Notes under the pieces: generated by a model | Database searches by the model: none | What the model saw: the letters and a program-made list of their open reading frames with translations, nothing else | Told to the model about the DNA's origin: nothing | In this document: piece by piece, positions 23,545-34,225 of the stretch | How positions within the stretch are numbered: the first letter of the stretch is position 1 | Layout: the number at the start of each line of letters is the position of its first letter | DNA from: Ursus arctos | Taxonomy: Eukaryota; Chordata; Mammalia; Carnivora; Ursidae | Direction: 5' to 3' | DNA: 64,000 nt | Assembly: GCF_023065955.2 (NCBI RefSeq) | Contig: NW_026622930.1 | Coordinates: forward strand, 15,849,449 to 15,913,448 | Translations under genes and position numbers: made by a program

Positions 23545-25390
23545 TATGGTGGGTTAAAAACATGAGCTTAACTTCTATCCTAAAACCCCACTAAAACACT
23601 AAAATCATAAAAAAGGGAATTCTTTTTAAAAATGAATAAATACACCAGGTCAACAAGGCTGATAGACGAGCATCAGTGATAGTGTTGGGGGCACTGGAAA
23701 GCAGATGTACAGTCGTAACTGACACAGCAGAGGACAAGGACCCTTATCTGCCCACTTGTCCAACAGTGGGAAAGCCATGGGCTCTAGAATTTACGTCACA
23801 CCCTCCTCACAACACTGGTATTGAAAATATAGTTAGAACAAAAACAGAAAAATTGCTTAAATGCTTCATTGGGAAGGCATTAGAATCTTGGGCTCTTGCC
23901 CAATGCCTCCTCCATTGTTGCAGAAAGCAAGATTTTTATTTCCTGGAAAGGATAAAATATCTGGCCTATGTCCTGGGAGACAACAAATACAGCTGTGGGT
24001 GGGACATGATACTAAGTAAAGGGGGTTTAAGTGAAAGGCTCATACAGACTTGGTGACTTAAAGTCTCCCATACTAGGATTGTAGAGCACAGTCAGTAAGA
24101 TTTATGACATACAGTCAAGAAAACGGAAAAGTTGGGGTACCTGGGTGGCTCAGTCATTAAGCGTCTGCCTTCAGCCCGGGGAGTGATCCCAGGGTCCAGG
24201 GATTGAGCCCCGCATTGGGCTCCCTTCTCCACTGGGAGCCTGCTTCTTCCTCTCCCATTCCCCCTCTTGTGTTCCCTCTCTTGCTGGCTGTCTCTCTCTC
24301 TGTCAAATAAATAAATAGAATCTTTAAAAAAAAAAAGAAAGAAAAATGGAAAAGTCATCACATACATGGCAAGCTCAAGAGAAAGACCTAAGGGTCTCAA
24401 CCAACACAAAACACAAAACAAACAAACAAAAAGAACGCAATAGTCCCCTAGTCTGTTCACTTTATAGCCAAGACAGCAATAGAAAAAGGCTACCGTGTGT
24501 GCAGAGCTTCCAATAGCTGTATACTGGCCAACTCTCAGAGTTGAGTAAACAGCCAAAGATCTGCAGACATTCTAGAAAAACGTAGCCGTCTTCAAATTTT
24601 GCTTTTTCCTTCTTCATAAGAAATAGACCTTAAATTCATGGACGACCTCCCTGGCAGCTAGGGGTAATGGTCTCGTTTGTGAAATGTGTATAAATGGGAC
24701 ATGTGTTATATCTGCCTCATTCGCTTTGAAGGAAATTACAACACTGAAATTCCTCTCCCTTCCTCCTTCTGCAAGATAGAGCTCACACTTCTCTGTGCGT
24801 ATGACTCAGCTTCAAGTGTGCAGACAAGGACAAAATTCTAGGTGATAACGGAAGGAATGGGAGTCCCTGAGTAACTCCTCAGAACAAAGCTATGTCATCA
24901 GCTTAGATTCCTCACTCCAGAACTATTTCTTTGCATTCTATATTCTTTCAGCCACGGTATTTTGGGATTTTTGTGTTTTAGCATCTGGTCCCTTACCGTA
25001 GCTAACACAACCTGAAATATAAAAGAAAGATGATTAACCAAACAGAAAAAACAAAACAAAACCCCCCAAAAAAAAGTTAGAAAAAAATGGAGTCTATCAA
25101 GGTTGGAGAAAAAAAAATATCTGCAATATCCACAAACAGATAAGGAATTATACTGAAGTAAGCAATATTCAGAGAATAGGTAAAAGCTATTAGAAGTCAA
25201 ACATATGAAAATTGAAATAATGAATTGCAAGATTTTTGAACTTAGTCCAGCTTACCCACAAAGATTAGCTGATTTGGGAAAAAACAAACAAACAAGCAAA
25301 ACTGAAGGAATCTCTCAGATTATATGGTAAGACCCAAGAATGAAAATAATTAAATTAAAAAATGAGATCAGTTTAGGAAGTTGTGCAAAT
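23545..25390 (+). mobile_element. old L1M-type sequence, interrupted
   Basis: A long, gap-rich match in style to L1M 3' UTR: 'aaaaacatgagcttaacttc', 'gcactggaaagcagatgtac', 'ggcattagaatcttgggctc', and later 'actatttctttgcattctat'. The 126-codon plus ORF (23676-24056) falls in it and has no ORF2-type motif, so I read it as chance. A CAN-SINE splits it at 24133-24340. Confidence 0.45.
24133..24340 (+). mobile_element. CAN-SINE, full length
   Basis: Plus-strand copy from 'tggggtacctgggtggctca' to 'aaataaataaatagaatctt' plus poly-A. The imperfect TSD is gaaaacggaaaagt (24119-24132) against gaaaaatggaaaagt (24341-24355). Confidence 0.95.
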
Positions 25391-25602
25391 TCAGTTACAT
25401 ATTGACCATTACAGGAGTTAGGGGCACTAACCCATGCAGTCAAAATTCTATGTGTAACTTTGGATTCACAAAAACCTTACTAATAGCCTATTGTTGTCTG
25501 GAAACCTTACCAATAAGACAATTAACACATATTTTGATGTATTATATACTGTATTTCTACAATAGAGTAACCTAAAGAAAACAAAATGTTATTAAGAAAA
25601 TC

Positions 25603-25826
25603 TTGAGGAACATCTCAGTTCCTTCCACAGTTTGGCTGTTGTGGACATTGCTGCTATAAACATTGGGGTACAGGTGCCCCTTCTTTTCACTACATCTGTA
25701 TCTTTGGGGTAAATACCCAGTAGTGCAATTGCTGGGTCATAGGGTAGCTCTATTTTTCACTTGAGAAACCTCCATACTGTTTTCCAGAGTAGCTGTACCA
25801 GCTACATGCCAACTAACAGTGTATTA
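25603..25826 (-). mobile_element. inverted 5' part of a young L1 (ORF2 C-terminal region)
   Basis: This segment reads as L1 ORF2 on the minus strand: 'cttccacagtttggctgttg', 'cactacatctgtatctttgg', 'gtagtgcaattgctgggtca'. It joins at about 25827 head to head with a plus-strand L1 piece, and the two share a dozen or so L1 bases at their meeting point. This is the signature of twin priming during L1 insertion. Confidence 0.87.
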
Positions 25827-26297
25827 GAGCCAAGATGTCCTTCAACAGATGAATGGATAAAGAAGATATGGTTCATATATACAGTGGAACATTACTCAGT
25901 CATCAGAAAGGATGAATAACTATCATTTACATTGACGTGGATGGAACTGGAAGGTATTATGCTAAGTGAAATAAGTCAATCAGAGAAAGACAATTATCGT
26001 ATGGTTTCACTCATATGTGGACTATAAGGAATAGCGTGGAGGACCATAGGGGAAGGGAGGGAAAACTGAATGGGAAGAAATCAGAGTGGGAGACAAACCA
26101 TGAGAGAGTCTTGACTCTGAAAAACATACTAAGGGTGGTGGAAAGGGAGGTGGGTGGGGGGGATGGGGTAACTGGGTGATGGGCATTAAGGAGGGCACGT
26201 GATGTGATGAGCACTGGGTGTTACATGCAACTTATGAATCATTGAACACGGCATCTGAAACTAATGATGATATGTTGGCTAATTGAATTTAAATTTT
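25827..26297 (+). mobile_element. young carnivoran L1 3' end, twin-primed insertion
   Basis: Plus-strand L1 from 'ccaagatgtccttcaacaga' through the ORF2 C-terminus and 3' UTR ('gaccataggggaagggagg', 'gcattaaggagggcacgtga') to 'ttggctaattgaatttaaat'. The flanks give a short TSD, aagaaaatc at 25594-25602 and aaaaaatc at 26298-26305, inside an older MITE. ORF2 is only a short remnant with no function. Confidence 0.92.
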
Positions 26298-26861
26298 AAA
26301 AAATCAAAAGGAAGAGAAAATAAATTTACAGTACTATATGGCATTTATTTAAAAAACCTCCATGAGTACATGGAATTGCACAGTTCAAACACATGTTATT
26401 CAAGGGTCCACTATAACAGGAATTCTGGAATGGAAGAATAGAGAAAGAAAAGAGGGGACAAAGTTATCACATAAATTAAAATTCAAAACCAAAGCACCAG
26501 TATTTTAAGATTAAAAGAAACCACTTTGTCTCTAGGACAAGGCACACACCAAGTCATATCACTGTAAAAATTCAGTAATGAAATGCTGTGTGCTTCCAGA
26601 GAGAAAAGAAAGAAAGAAAAAGAAAAATGTCATATATAAAGAATCAAGGATTACATTCCAATTGAATTTTTCATAGCACTTCTGCTGTCTAGAAGACAAT
26701 GAAGGAATACATTCAGAGCTTAGGGGAACATTGATTTCCTTTTGGGAATTCCAATCCTAGCTAAATAAGCAATGCAATGTGAAAGGATTTAAACCATTTT
26801 CATGATTCATGGCTTCATAATCCCTTTTCATGTATCTTTTCTTAAGAAGCTACACAAGGAA

Positions 26862-27090
26862 GGGTACATGGGTGGTTCAGTCATTAAGTGTCTGCGTTCG
26901 GCTCAGGTCATGATCCCAGGGTCCTGGAATCGAGCCCCGCATTGGGCTCCCTGCTCCGCTGGGAGCCTGCTTCTTCCTCTTCCACTCCCCCTGCTTGTGT
27001 TCCCTCTCTCGCTGGCTGTCTCTCTCTCTCTGTCAAATAAATAAATAAAATCTTTTTAAAAAATGATACTTCAATATATTAAAAAAAAAA
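26862..27090 (+). mobile_element. CAN-SINE with extra 3' sequence
   Basis: Plus-strand copy with the perfect 15-base TSD aagctacacaaggaa at 26847-26861 and 27091-27105. After the normal 'aaataaataaaatctttt' tail come about 30 further bases, including tgatacttcaatatatt (27064-27080), before the final A10 and the TSD. Those bases are not part of a standard CAN-SINE. Confidence 0.95.
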
Positions 27091-27800
27091 AAGCTACACA
27101 AGGAATATGCCCACCAAAACAAGAAAGTAAATTAGGAAAGAGAGAGAGAGATGAAACTCAGGAATGAGTAGAAATAAGGCAGGAGAGACAGAGATGCAGA
27201 GAGAATCTCAGGGTGATATGAAGGGCGAGCCCATGATAGTAGCTGTGTCACTTGTTCCGTGGAAGAAAGTTGAAAAACACCAAACCAATCTTCTTCCAGA
27301 AGGTCTAGTAAATTCTTGATATGTTTGTGTGTATTGAGAGAGGAATCACATGAATATAGGAGAGTTTAATTATAAGTACATGAAAAAACAAAAACACTGT
27401 GTAGGGAAGGAACACAATCTTAACTGCCTTGTGTTACTTTGAGTAACATTGATAGAATAATAATAATAGTAATACTAACAGTAGTATTCATTTAAGCACA
27501 TTATAATGCATGTTTCTTGACAATCTGGTGGAATGAGAAGAACACGTGTGTGGTGTGGGTGGAGAGGGCCATGAGGTAGAGGGAAACTATTTGAATATCA
27601 TGTTCCATAGTGCAAGTCGATACATGGGGACTGAAACTAACAATCCAGAGGCAGCACTATAACAGTGTTACTAAAATGCATGGAGGTAAAAACCAAAACA
27701 TCAAAAAGGGATTATTTGTAGAAAGCAAGCAATGGATTTCCAGAAGTAAGATGGAGAAACAACTGTTTTTGTTATTATTACGCTGTTTTGTTTTGTTTTT

Positions 27801-28023
27801 ATTTTTTTATCTTTTTATTTTTTTTAAGATTTTATTTATTTATTTGAAAGTGAGACAGGAGAGAGAGCGAGCAAGTGCATGAATGGGGAGGAGGGGCAGA
27901 AGGAGAGGGAGAAGCAGACTCCCCGCTCAGCAGGGAGCCAGACATGGGGCTGGATCCCAGAACCCCAGGATCATGACCTGAGCAGAAGGCAGATGCTTAA
28001 CTGACTGAGCCACCCAGGTGCCC
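27801..28023 (-). mobile_element. CAN-SINE, full length
   Basis: Minus-strand copy, tail first ('aagattttatttatttattt'), head at 'ctgagccacccaggtgcccc'. The TSD is ctgttttg followed by a T/G-rich run, at 27783-27800 and 28024-28036. Confidence 0.93.
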
Positions 28024-28364
28024 CTGTTTTGTTTTTAAAACGAACCTTGAGTGGATATAATATAAATGAAATATTCAGAAGATTCAATTCTGGCAGAACT
28101 GTGGGGAAAGTAGGTAGGAAAGGAGACTCATGAGAAGTGGTGTGGACATTTAGGCTTTGACTCAGTACAGGGCACAGGGAGGAAGGGGGATGCTTGAGGT
28201 AGAGAAAGATGAAGGCATGAGTTTGCAAGATTTATACTGATTACGGTATTAAAAAATTTCAAGTAAGGTTCAGATATATAAAAATACTGCCTTTTAAAGT
28301 TAAACAAACAGGAAGTTGCTGGAACAAGAAACTACAAGTAACTTGACTGTTAATGTCATTTATG

Positions 28365-28510
28365 GTTGTTTCCAAGCACTTCACAATAAGTGTCCTCACT
28401 TAAGTTTTACAGCAGCTCTGTGAATCTGGCAAGGCAGAAATGCTTACACCCATTTTACAGATGAGCAAATTGTGGATGAGACTGCTGGGGTTATCACTAA
28501 GTTAGGAAGT
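28365..28510 (-). repeat. MIR or L2 remnant
   Basis: Reversed core words: 'agcacttcacaataagtgtc', 'cattttacagatgagcaaat'. These are shared by MIR and some L2-associated sequences. Confidence 0.55.
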
Positions 28511-29150
28511 ACAGAGCAGAGAAGTATGAGTACTCCCATTATTAAAGATTCTCTGTTTATGACATATGCTTTAAACGTAAACCAGTTTTTCTAAGCTTTT
28601 TCTTGCATTTGCATTGTGGTACAAATATTTGATCTTTGTCCCCAGTTCTTCGTGCAGAGCTCTGAAATCATGTGGAATTGCCTAGGTGATAGGAATATTT
28701 TTTGTTCTGATAAGGCAACCTTTAATGGGCTCCTGGATAGCTTCGGGGTGGAGACTGGATGCCAGAAAGTAATCAGTAATGAGATTCCCTGAATCCGAAT
28801 GTCCTCCCCTGTAAACCAGAACTATGGTCCCATCTTGTTGATTGCTAAAGAAACAAACAAGATGGTGCATGGAAAGAAATTAGCAGCGTCCAGCAAATTA
28901 CAAACAACCAATTAAAGGTGACTATGATTAATGATAATTCCAGAATTAAAAGACATAAAAATAATATTAATAAATAACAAATTAATTGAATAATTGAAGA
29001 TAGTAGGAATAGTACTCATATAATAGCAATAGCTGCAGTGGCAAAATAGAAATAATATAGAAATAAAGAAATAATAAAGAAAGCACGATAATGTATCTCC
29101 CACTTGGCATCTGCCACAAAAAAAGCATTCCATGAGTTTTTTAAGCAGTT
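28511..29150. other. unassigned sequence
   Basis: No repeat recognised. The last 250 bases are very AT-rich with ATAATA-like words. Confidence 0.45.
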
Positions 29151-29166
29151 AAACACTGACATTTCT

Positions 29167-30288
29167 TTTTTTTAAAAAATTTTTTATTATGTTATGTTAT
29201 CACCAAACAGTACATCATTAGCTTTTGATGCAATGTTCCATGATTCATTGTTTGCGTATAGTGCACCATGCAATATGTGCCCTTCTTACTACCCATCACC
29301 AGTCTATCCCATTCCCCCACCCGCCTCCCCTCTGAAGCCCTCAGTTTGTTTTCCCAGAGTCCATAGTCTCTCGTGGTTCATCCCACCTTCTGTTTACCCC
29401 CCTTCATTCTTCCCTTCCTTCTCCTACTGATCTTCCTATTTCTTATGTTCCATAAATGAGTGAAACCATATGATAATTGTCTTTCTCTGCTTGACATATT
29501 TCACTTAGCATAATCTCCTCCAGACCCGTCCACGTTGCTGCAAATGTTGGGTAATCGTTCTTTCTGATGGCTGAGTAATATTCCATTGTATATATGGACC
29601 ACATCTTCTTTATCCATTTGTCTGTTGAAGGGCATCTCGGCTCCTTCCACAGTTTGGCTATTGTGGACATTGCGGCTATGAACATTGGATGAACATTGCA
29701 TGTGCCCCTTCTTTTCACTACATCTGTATCTTTGGGGTAAAAACCCAGTAGTGCAATTGCTGGATCATAGGGTAGCTCTATTTTTAACTTTTTTGAGGGA
29801 CCTCCACACTGTTTTCCAGAGTGGCTGTACCAACTTGAATTCCCAGCAACAGTGTAAGAGGGTTCCCCTTTCTCCACATTCTCTCCAACATTTGTTGTTT
29901 CTTGTCTTGTCCATTTTTGCCATTCTAACTGGTGTAAGGTGGTATCTCAATGTGGTTTTGTTTTGAATTTCCCTGATGGCTAATGATTTTGAACATTTTT
30001 TCATGTGTCTGTTAGCCATTTGTATGTCTTCATTGGAGAAGTGTCTGTTCATATCTTCTGCCCATTTTTTGATTTGATTATTTGTTTCTCATGTATTGAG
30101 TTTGAGAAGTTCTTTATAGATCTTGGATACCAGTCTTTTATCTGTACTGTCATTTGCAAATATCTTCTCCCACTCCGTGGGCTGCCTCTTTGTTTTGATG
30201 ACTGTTTCCTTTGCTGTGCAGAAACTTTTTATCTTGATGAAGTCCCAAAAGTTCATTTTTTCTTTTGTTTCCCTTGCCTTTGGAGACG
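29167..30288 (-). mobile_element. young carnivoran L1, 5' truncated, 1.1 kb
   Basis: Minus-strand L1: T-rich poly-A complement at 29167, 3' UTR to about 29440, then the ORF2 C-terminal region. It is framed by a perfect 16-base TSD, aaacactgacatttct, at 29151-29166 and 30289-30304. Truncation at 30288 is ordinary 5' truncation; there is no inversion in this copy. A perfect TSD and modest divergence argue for a carnivoran-lineage insertion, younger than the L1M copies. Confidence 0.97.
29443..30288 (-). pseudogene. L1 ORF2 C-terminal remnant, frameshifted
   Basis: ORF2 encodes the L1 endonuclease/reverse transcriptase, which nicks DNA and copies L1 RNA at the target. Only the region C-terminal to the reverse transcriptase is present here. 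It reads in two frames. The upstream part (30052 down to about 29800) has [18 protein letters not shown] and [13 protein letters not shown]. The downstream part has [37 protein letters not shown] and MEYYSAIRKNDYPTFAATW, and ends at the natural stop near 29443. The two parts are offset at a T6 run (A6 on the coding strand) at 29789-29794, where one extra base explains the shift. A local duplication of gaacattgg near 29680-29700 adds two residues in frame. The endonuclease and catalytic RT domains are missing, so it cannot act. Confidence 0.92.
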
Positions 30289-30304
30289 AAACACTGACAT
30301 TTCT

Positions 30305-31629
30305 ACACCGGTATAGTTCTTCCTTCTGACATTGTAGGACTTACCACATTAACGTTAACATACTTAAGTATGTGTCCTAATTATGTATGTATGCATGTAA
30401 TTATGCACGTGCTATAATTATGTATATACCATAATTATGTGTTCCTTGAACCTCCAGAAAGCAGAAATTGAGTTGTCTCCATTTTTGGATTCCCAAGCTT
30501 TTTGGAAAGTTTCTAGCATCTAGTCGATGTTAATATTTATTTATTTATTTAATTTATTAATGAGTGAATTAATTAACACTTGTGAGGTTTTCTTATAATC
30601 AGCTTTTTGTTTGACATGTATTAAATATATGCACATCTCAGAGGACGAGTCAATATTCCACTGCACTGACTGTAAAACAAATTTAATGTTGCTGTTAGGT
30701 GGACCATTTCCATTCTTCCAGGACTGTTTTGACAGTGATCTGTTAATAATTTTTGATAAAACCAAGAAACTAGAACAATTATCTTAGCTCAAATACTTGT
30801 AACAGTGACATGAAAGTGGCTGTGCTAAGAGTGGCCTGTGACTAAGGGATGCTTACCACCAATTACCTTCCCTGCTTCTTTGCTTCCAGTGTGTGGGACT
30901 GCATCTTCCCTTATGGCAGAAGTTAGGTCATGCAGCAAATATAACTTAACATTGAATTTTGCCACTCCTCCTAGAGTTGCTATAACGTCCAAGTTGTTTG
31001 ACAAAATTTTCACCTCCTTAAAATTCTGGCTATTTATTTTTCTTGGAAATTCATTCATTCGTGGACTGTATTTCTGCCCAGAATATAGCTTGTTTTTATA
31101 GTAGCCCATTAATGAAGAATTGGAACATACGCTTTTATTTTAATTCTTGAATATTGATTTACTTTTTATAGAAGGAGGTGCAGTTTGTGCCTTACATTGG
31201 AGCAATGTAATAGAGCCAAGAAGATGCTCTAGGAAACAATTAGGCTTTTTAGTGATTAAAATACACCCAATTGTACGTGTCCTTATTATCATTGAGCAAA
31301 TCTGAATTTTTACTTAGAGCTGTAGACAGGATATTCCTAGAATTTAAGTGTGCCATAATCTAGTTTTCCCCCCATGAGCCAGAGATGTAGATTTAATTCA
31401 AGGAGTTTATATTAAAGTTGAGAGTTAGAAATCTGGGATAAGTTTAGTTTTTTAAATACTATGATGAAAAGTTTTATATATATACATACGTGTGTGTGTG
31501 TGTATGTGTGTGTATGGGAAGGAGCTATTTTAAAATTAATCGATGATAATAATTATGAGATACCAGCAACTTTCAATACCTGAAATAATTTTAATGGGTA
31601 TACTTTATTTTATATTATGTTATTTTTGC
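30305..31629. other. unassigned sequence
   Basis: It has a local quasi-repeat of 'taattatgta' words at 30375-30445 and a TATG/TGTG tract at 31478-31514. Overlapping short ORFs (87 and 94 codons on opposite strands, 30825-31109) are unsupported. Confidence 0.45.
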
Positions 31630-31775
31630 ATACATTATCTTATTTGAATCTCCATAAAAAAACACCCAAGAAATGTGTGTGTTTTTGAATTTTGTAAATG
31701 AGGTAACTGAATCTGAGAGAAATTTTACCCAGCCAGCAAGAGGAATAGAATTTGAGCATCAGGTTGAATTCTTAA
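31630..31775 (-). repeat. MIR remnant
   Basis: Reversed MIR words: 'cttatttgaatctccataaa', 'ttgtaaatgaggtaactgaa', 'tttgagcatcagg'. Confidence 0.5.
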
Positions 31776-32404
31776 ACTAGTCTGATTCTTAAGCCACATT
31801 TTGCTTGCTTCTTCCTCTGTTTCCCTTTTGTACTGTACAGTTGGTGGGTAACAAGAGTACAGAAATCCACTTTATGTATCTTCCCCCTACTTCTGATCTT
31901 CACCTGCCCCCACTCTTCAAGAAAATAAAAGAAGAAGGAAAAGCAGATAAAGAAGGGAAGAGGAACTAGAGTAGACCCCCTGTTTACAGATGTGACAAGA
32001 TCAGGTGAAATTTTATCTGTTTTTCTTTTTCCTGAGTCCCCTCCCCCAGTGCTGTTACCACTCGAGAGATGAGACATGAATGGAGTAGGAGAAGGAGAAA
32101 AATGAGAAGAGGGAAGACACGAAGGAAGAGAATGAAGATAGAATTAAAAATTAATTACAATGCAGAGTAATCAATAACTCAATATTAAGGTCTGTTTTCT
32201 TGCTCATTGGTCTTTTGAGGTATCATTTAGGACTCCAATAGAAGCTATATTATGAACACAAAGTGAAGATCCCCTAGGAACACACCCTTCATAGAAAAAA
32301 TAAAGAATTTTTGGCTCGATTTGGAATATCTGACACATAACAAATAGAGTATTTGGTTGACCTAAAGATAGTATTTCCTTCCAACGATACACTGTGCTTA
32401 ACTG
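31776..32404. other. unassigned sequence
   Basis: No element recognised. It contains a purine-rich segment around 32075-32140. Confidence 0.45.
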
Positions 32405-32572
32405 TGTATATATATATATATACACACACATAATATATAATATTATATATATAATATATATAATATTATATATTACATATACACATAATATATTATATAT
32501 TTTATATATATTATATATATTGTATATATATACATAATATATATAATATTATATATATATATATATATATAT
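32405..32572. repeat. TA-rich dinucleotide block, 168 bases
   Basis: Mainly TA and TAATAT units, with a short CACACA stretch near its start and an uninterrupted (AT)n at the end (about 32550-32572). Several long perfect palindromes are embedded. Such sequences extrude cruciforms and are replication-fragile. Confidence 0.95.
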
Positions 32573-33979
32573 GTTCTAAGTTTTCTAACTACAGAAACTA
32601 TTACCTAGCGGCTTCGCAGAGTGCTTAGGATGATCCCTGGACGTAGCACTAGTGTAGACTGAGTCTGGCTCACCCTCTGCAGGCATGCCATCTAGCAAAT
32701 CCAGAGGCAAGCTGCTGTAGAGATCGCCTTTCCAACCACAAGGCTCAAATTGTAATCCTCACTCCATAGTATGTGGCTAGAGCTCGAGTCTACTGCTACT
32801 GCATTGTCGAATGATTCTTCTCTGCACCCACTGAGAAAAGACTAGGCTGCACGGCTTCGATGGCATTATGTGGAACAATTTTCAAGATGCTCATGCTTTC
32901 ACATTTAAAGAGCAAGTTATCTGGAAAGATCATAAAGTGTGAGTGAAATTTAGCAGTTGGATCGGGCATCCATGTAGCACCAGGGATCTGAGGCCATCAT
33001 CTGACTTAAAATCAGATGAATCTAAATGTAAATTGGAACAGGTCAATCCAAAAGCTGATTTGGCGGGATGACAACAAGGTGATCCTGTCTCAAATATTTA
33101 AAACTGTGAGGAATGAGAGATGAACTGGACGTGGCATAATAATTTTATTTAGGAAAGGTTGCAGAATGTTGAGAAAAGTCTGATCTCATTAAGGGTTCCC
33201 TATGTCATTGTCCAGCTGATGATTTTCCTCATTAAAATCATCAGTGTGATTATGTGTCTGCTCTTCTAAATTGTGGTCACTTGACCTCTATAGAGAAGGA
33301 TCTTTAGAAACAGCAGCTGTGAAAAGGGGGTGGGGTGGGGTGGAGGGGCAAACATGATGTTATTCATTTGGTGACTTGCAGGTGTATCTTTATTCTAGAT
33401 CTGAATGGTTATATGTATGTTTATTAACATCATCCTAAGATTAAAACTCATGTTTAAAATGTTATTATTGAAAATTGGGTGATGATAATTTTTTAAAAAA
33501 TCATAAAGCCAACCCGAAATTTATGGACCTTGTCCTGTGCCAGTTCTCCCTGCGTTGTCATTCCCTCCTTGCGTCTCCGCAGCAAGCCTGGTAAATGCTC
33601 ATGGCAGGGGTAGGGGCTGAGCTAGCCAGTGACACACAAAAGGAGAGCCACTTACTTGGTGATGGTGTGAAAGTTTTCTCTCTAGGAAGTGCCCAGTGTA
33701 TGTGTTTAGAGAAGAAAAGAAACACAATTTAAGACATGCTGTCCATTCCTTGAAGACTTCCAAAGACATTCACAGTGGGAAGTTCATCCCAGTTGGTCAT
33801 CTTCAGATAGACATTTCATTTATTCTTACACAGAAAACCAGGAATTTTGGCAGGGAGCAGGAGATCAGAAACGGATATTGACAGAGGAAAGGAAATAGAA
33901 GAGTATCAGCATTCCTGTTACACCTGTTTGTTTCTTTTCTTTTCATGCCCTTCTCAGTTTTATTTAAATGTATTGAGGG
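32573..33979. other. unassigned sequence
   Basis: No repeat or exon recognised. A G-rich 'gggtggggtggggtggaggg' run lies at about 33328-33347, with potential for a G-quadruplex. Confidence 0.45.
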
Positions 33980-34225
33980 TGTATTAGTCACAGTTCTCCA
34001 AAGAAACAGAACCAAAATGAAATAGAGGCTGTATATCAAATCGTGGTCTAATTCCTTAAAATCTTATACAAAAATATCTCATAGATATAATGTGATTTAT
34101 TAATTACAAGGAATTGGCTCATGCAGTTATGGAGGTGAAGAAGTCTCATGATCTGTAATCTGCAAGCCGCAGACCCAGTGAATCCAGTGGTATAAATTCC
34201 TGTTGACATACGGAAGTAACTATAA
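33980..34225 (+). mobile_element. ERVL-type LTR fragment
   Basis: The 5' words 'cagttctccaaagaaacaga', 'attacaaggaattggctcat' and 'gcagttatggaggtgaagaa' match the same LTR type found at 49280. It may extend to about 34620, but the right half is too eroded to follow. Confidence 0.6.

Larger units (their letters stand above)
25393..26415. repeat. DNA-transposon MITE interrupted by an L1
   Basis: The left part (about 25393-25602) has 'caggagttaggggcactaac', 'aatagcctattgttgtctgg' and 'atgttattaagaaaatc'. The right part (26306-26415) continues with 'aaaaggaagagaaaataaat' and ends 'atgttattcaagggtccact'. Removing the L1 joins the halves into one element of about 320 bases, of a family common in mammals. 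Confidence 0.6.
26416..28250 (+). mobile_element. old L1M 3' region, interrupted by two CAN-SINEs
   Basis: L1M-like words: 'ctagaagacaatgaaggaat', 'gggaattccaatcctagct', 'cttgatatgtttgtgtgt', 'ggggactgaaactaac', 'aaaatgcatggaggtaaaaa'. It shows many substitutions. The SINEs at 26862-27090 and 27801-28023 break it. It may belong to the same original L1M as 23545-25390. Confidence 0.55.

Noticed and set aside
23676..24056. 126-codon plus-strand ORF
   Set aside because: It lies in old L1M-like sequence and shows no L1 protein motif.
24092..24556. 154-codon minus-strand ORF
   Set aside because: The central part is an antisense reading of a CAN-SINE (IYLFDRERDSQ-type strings).
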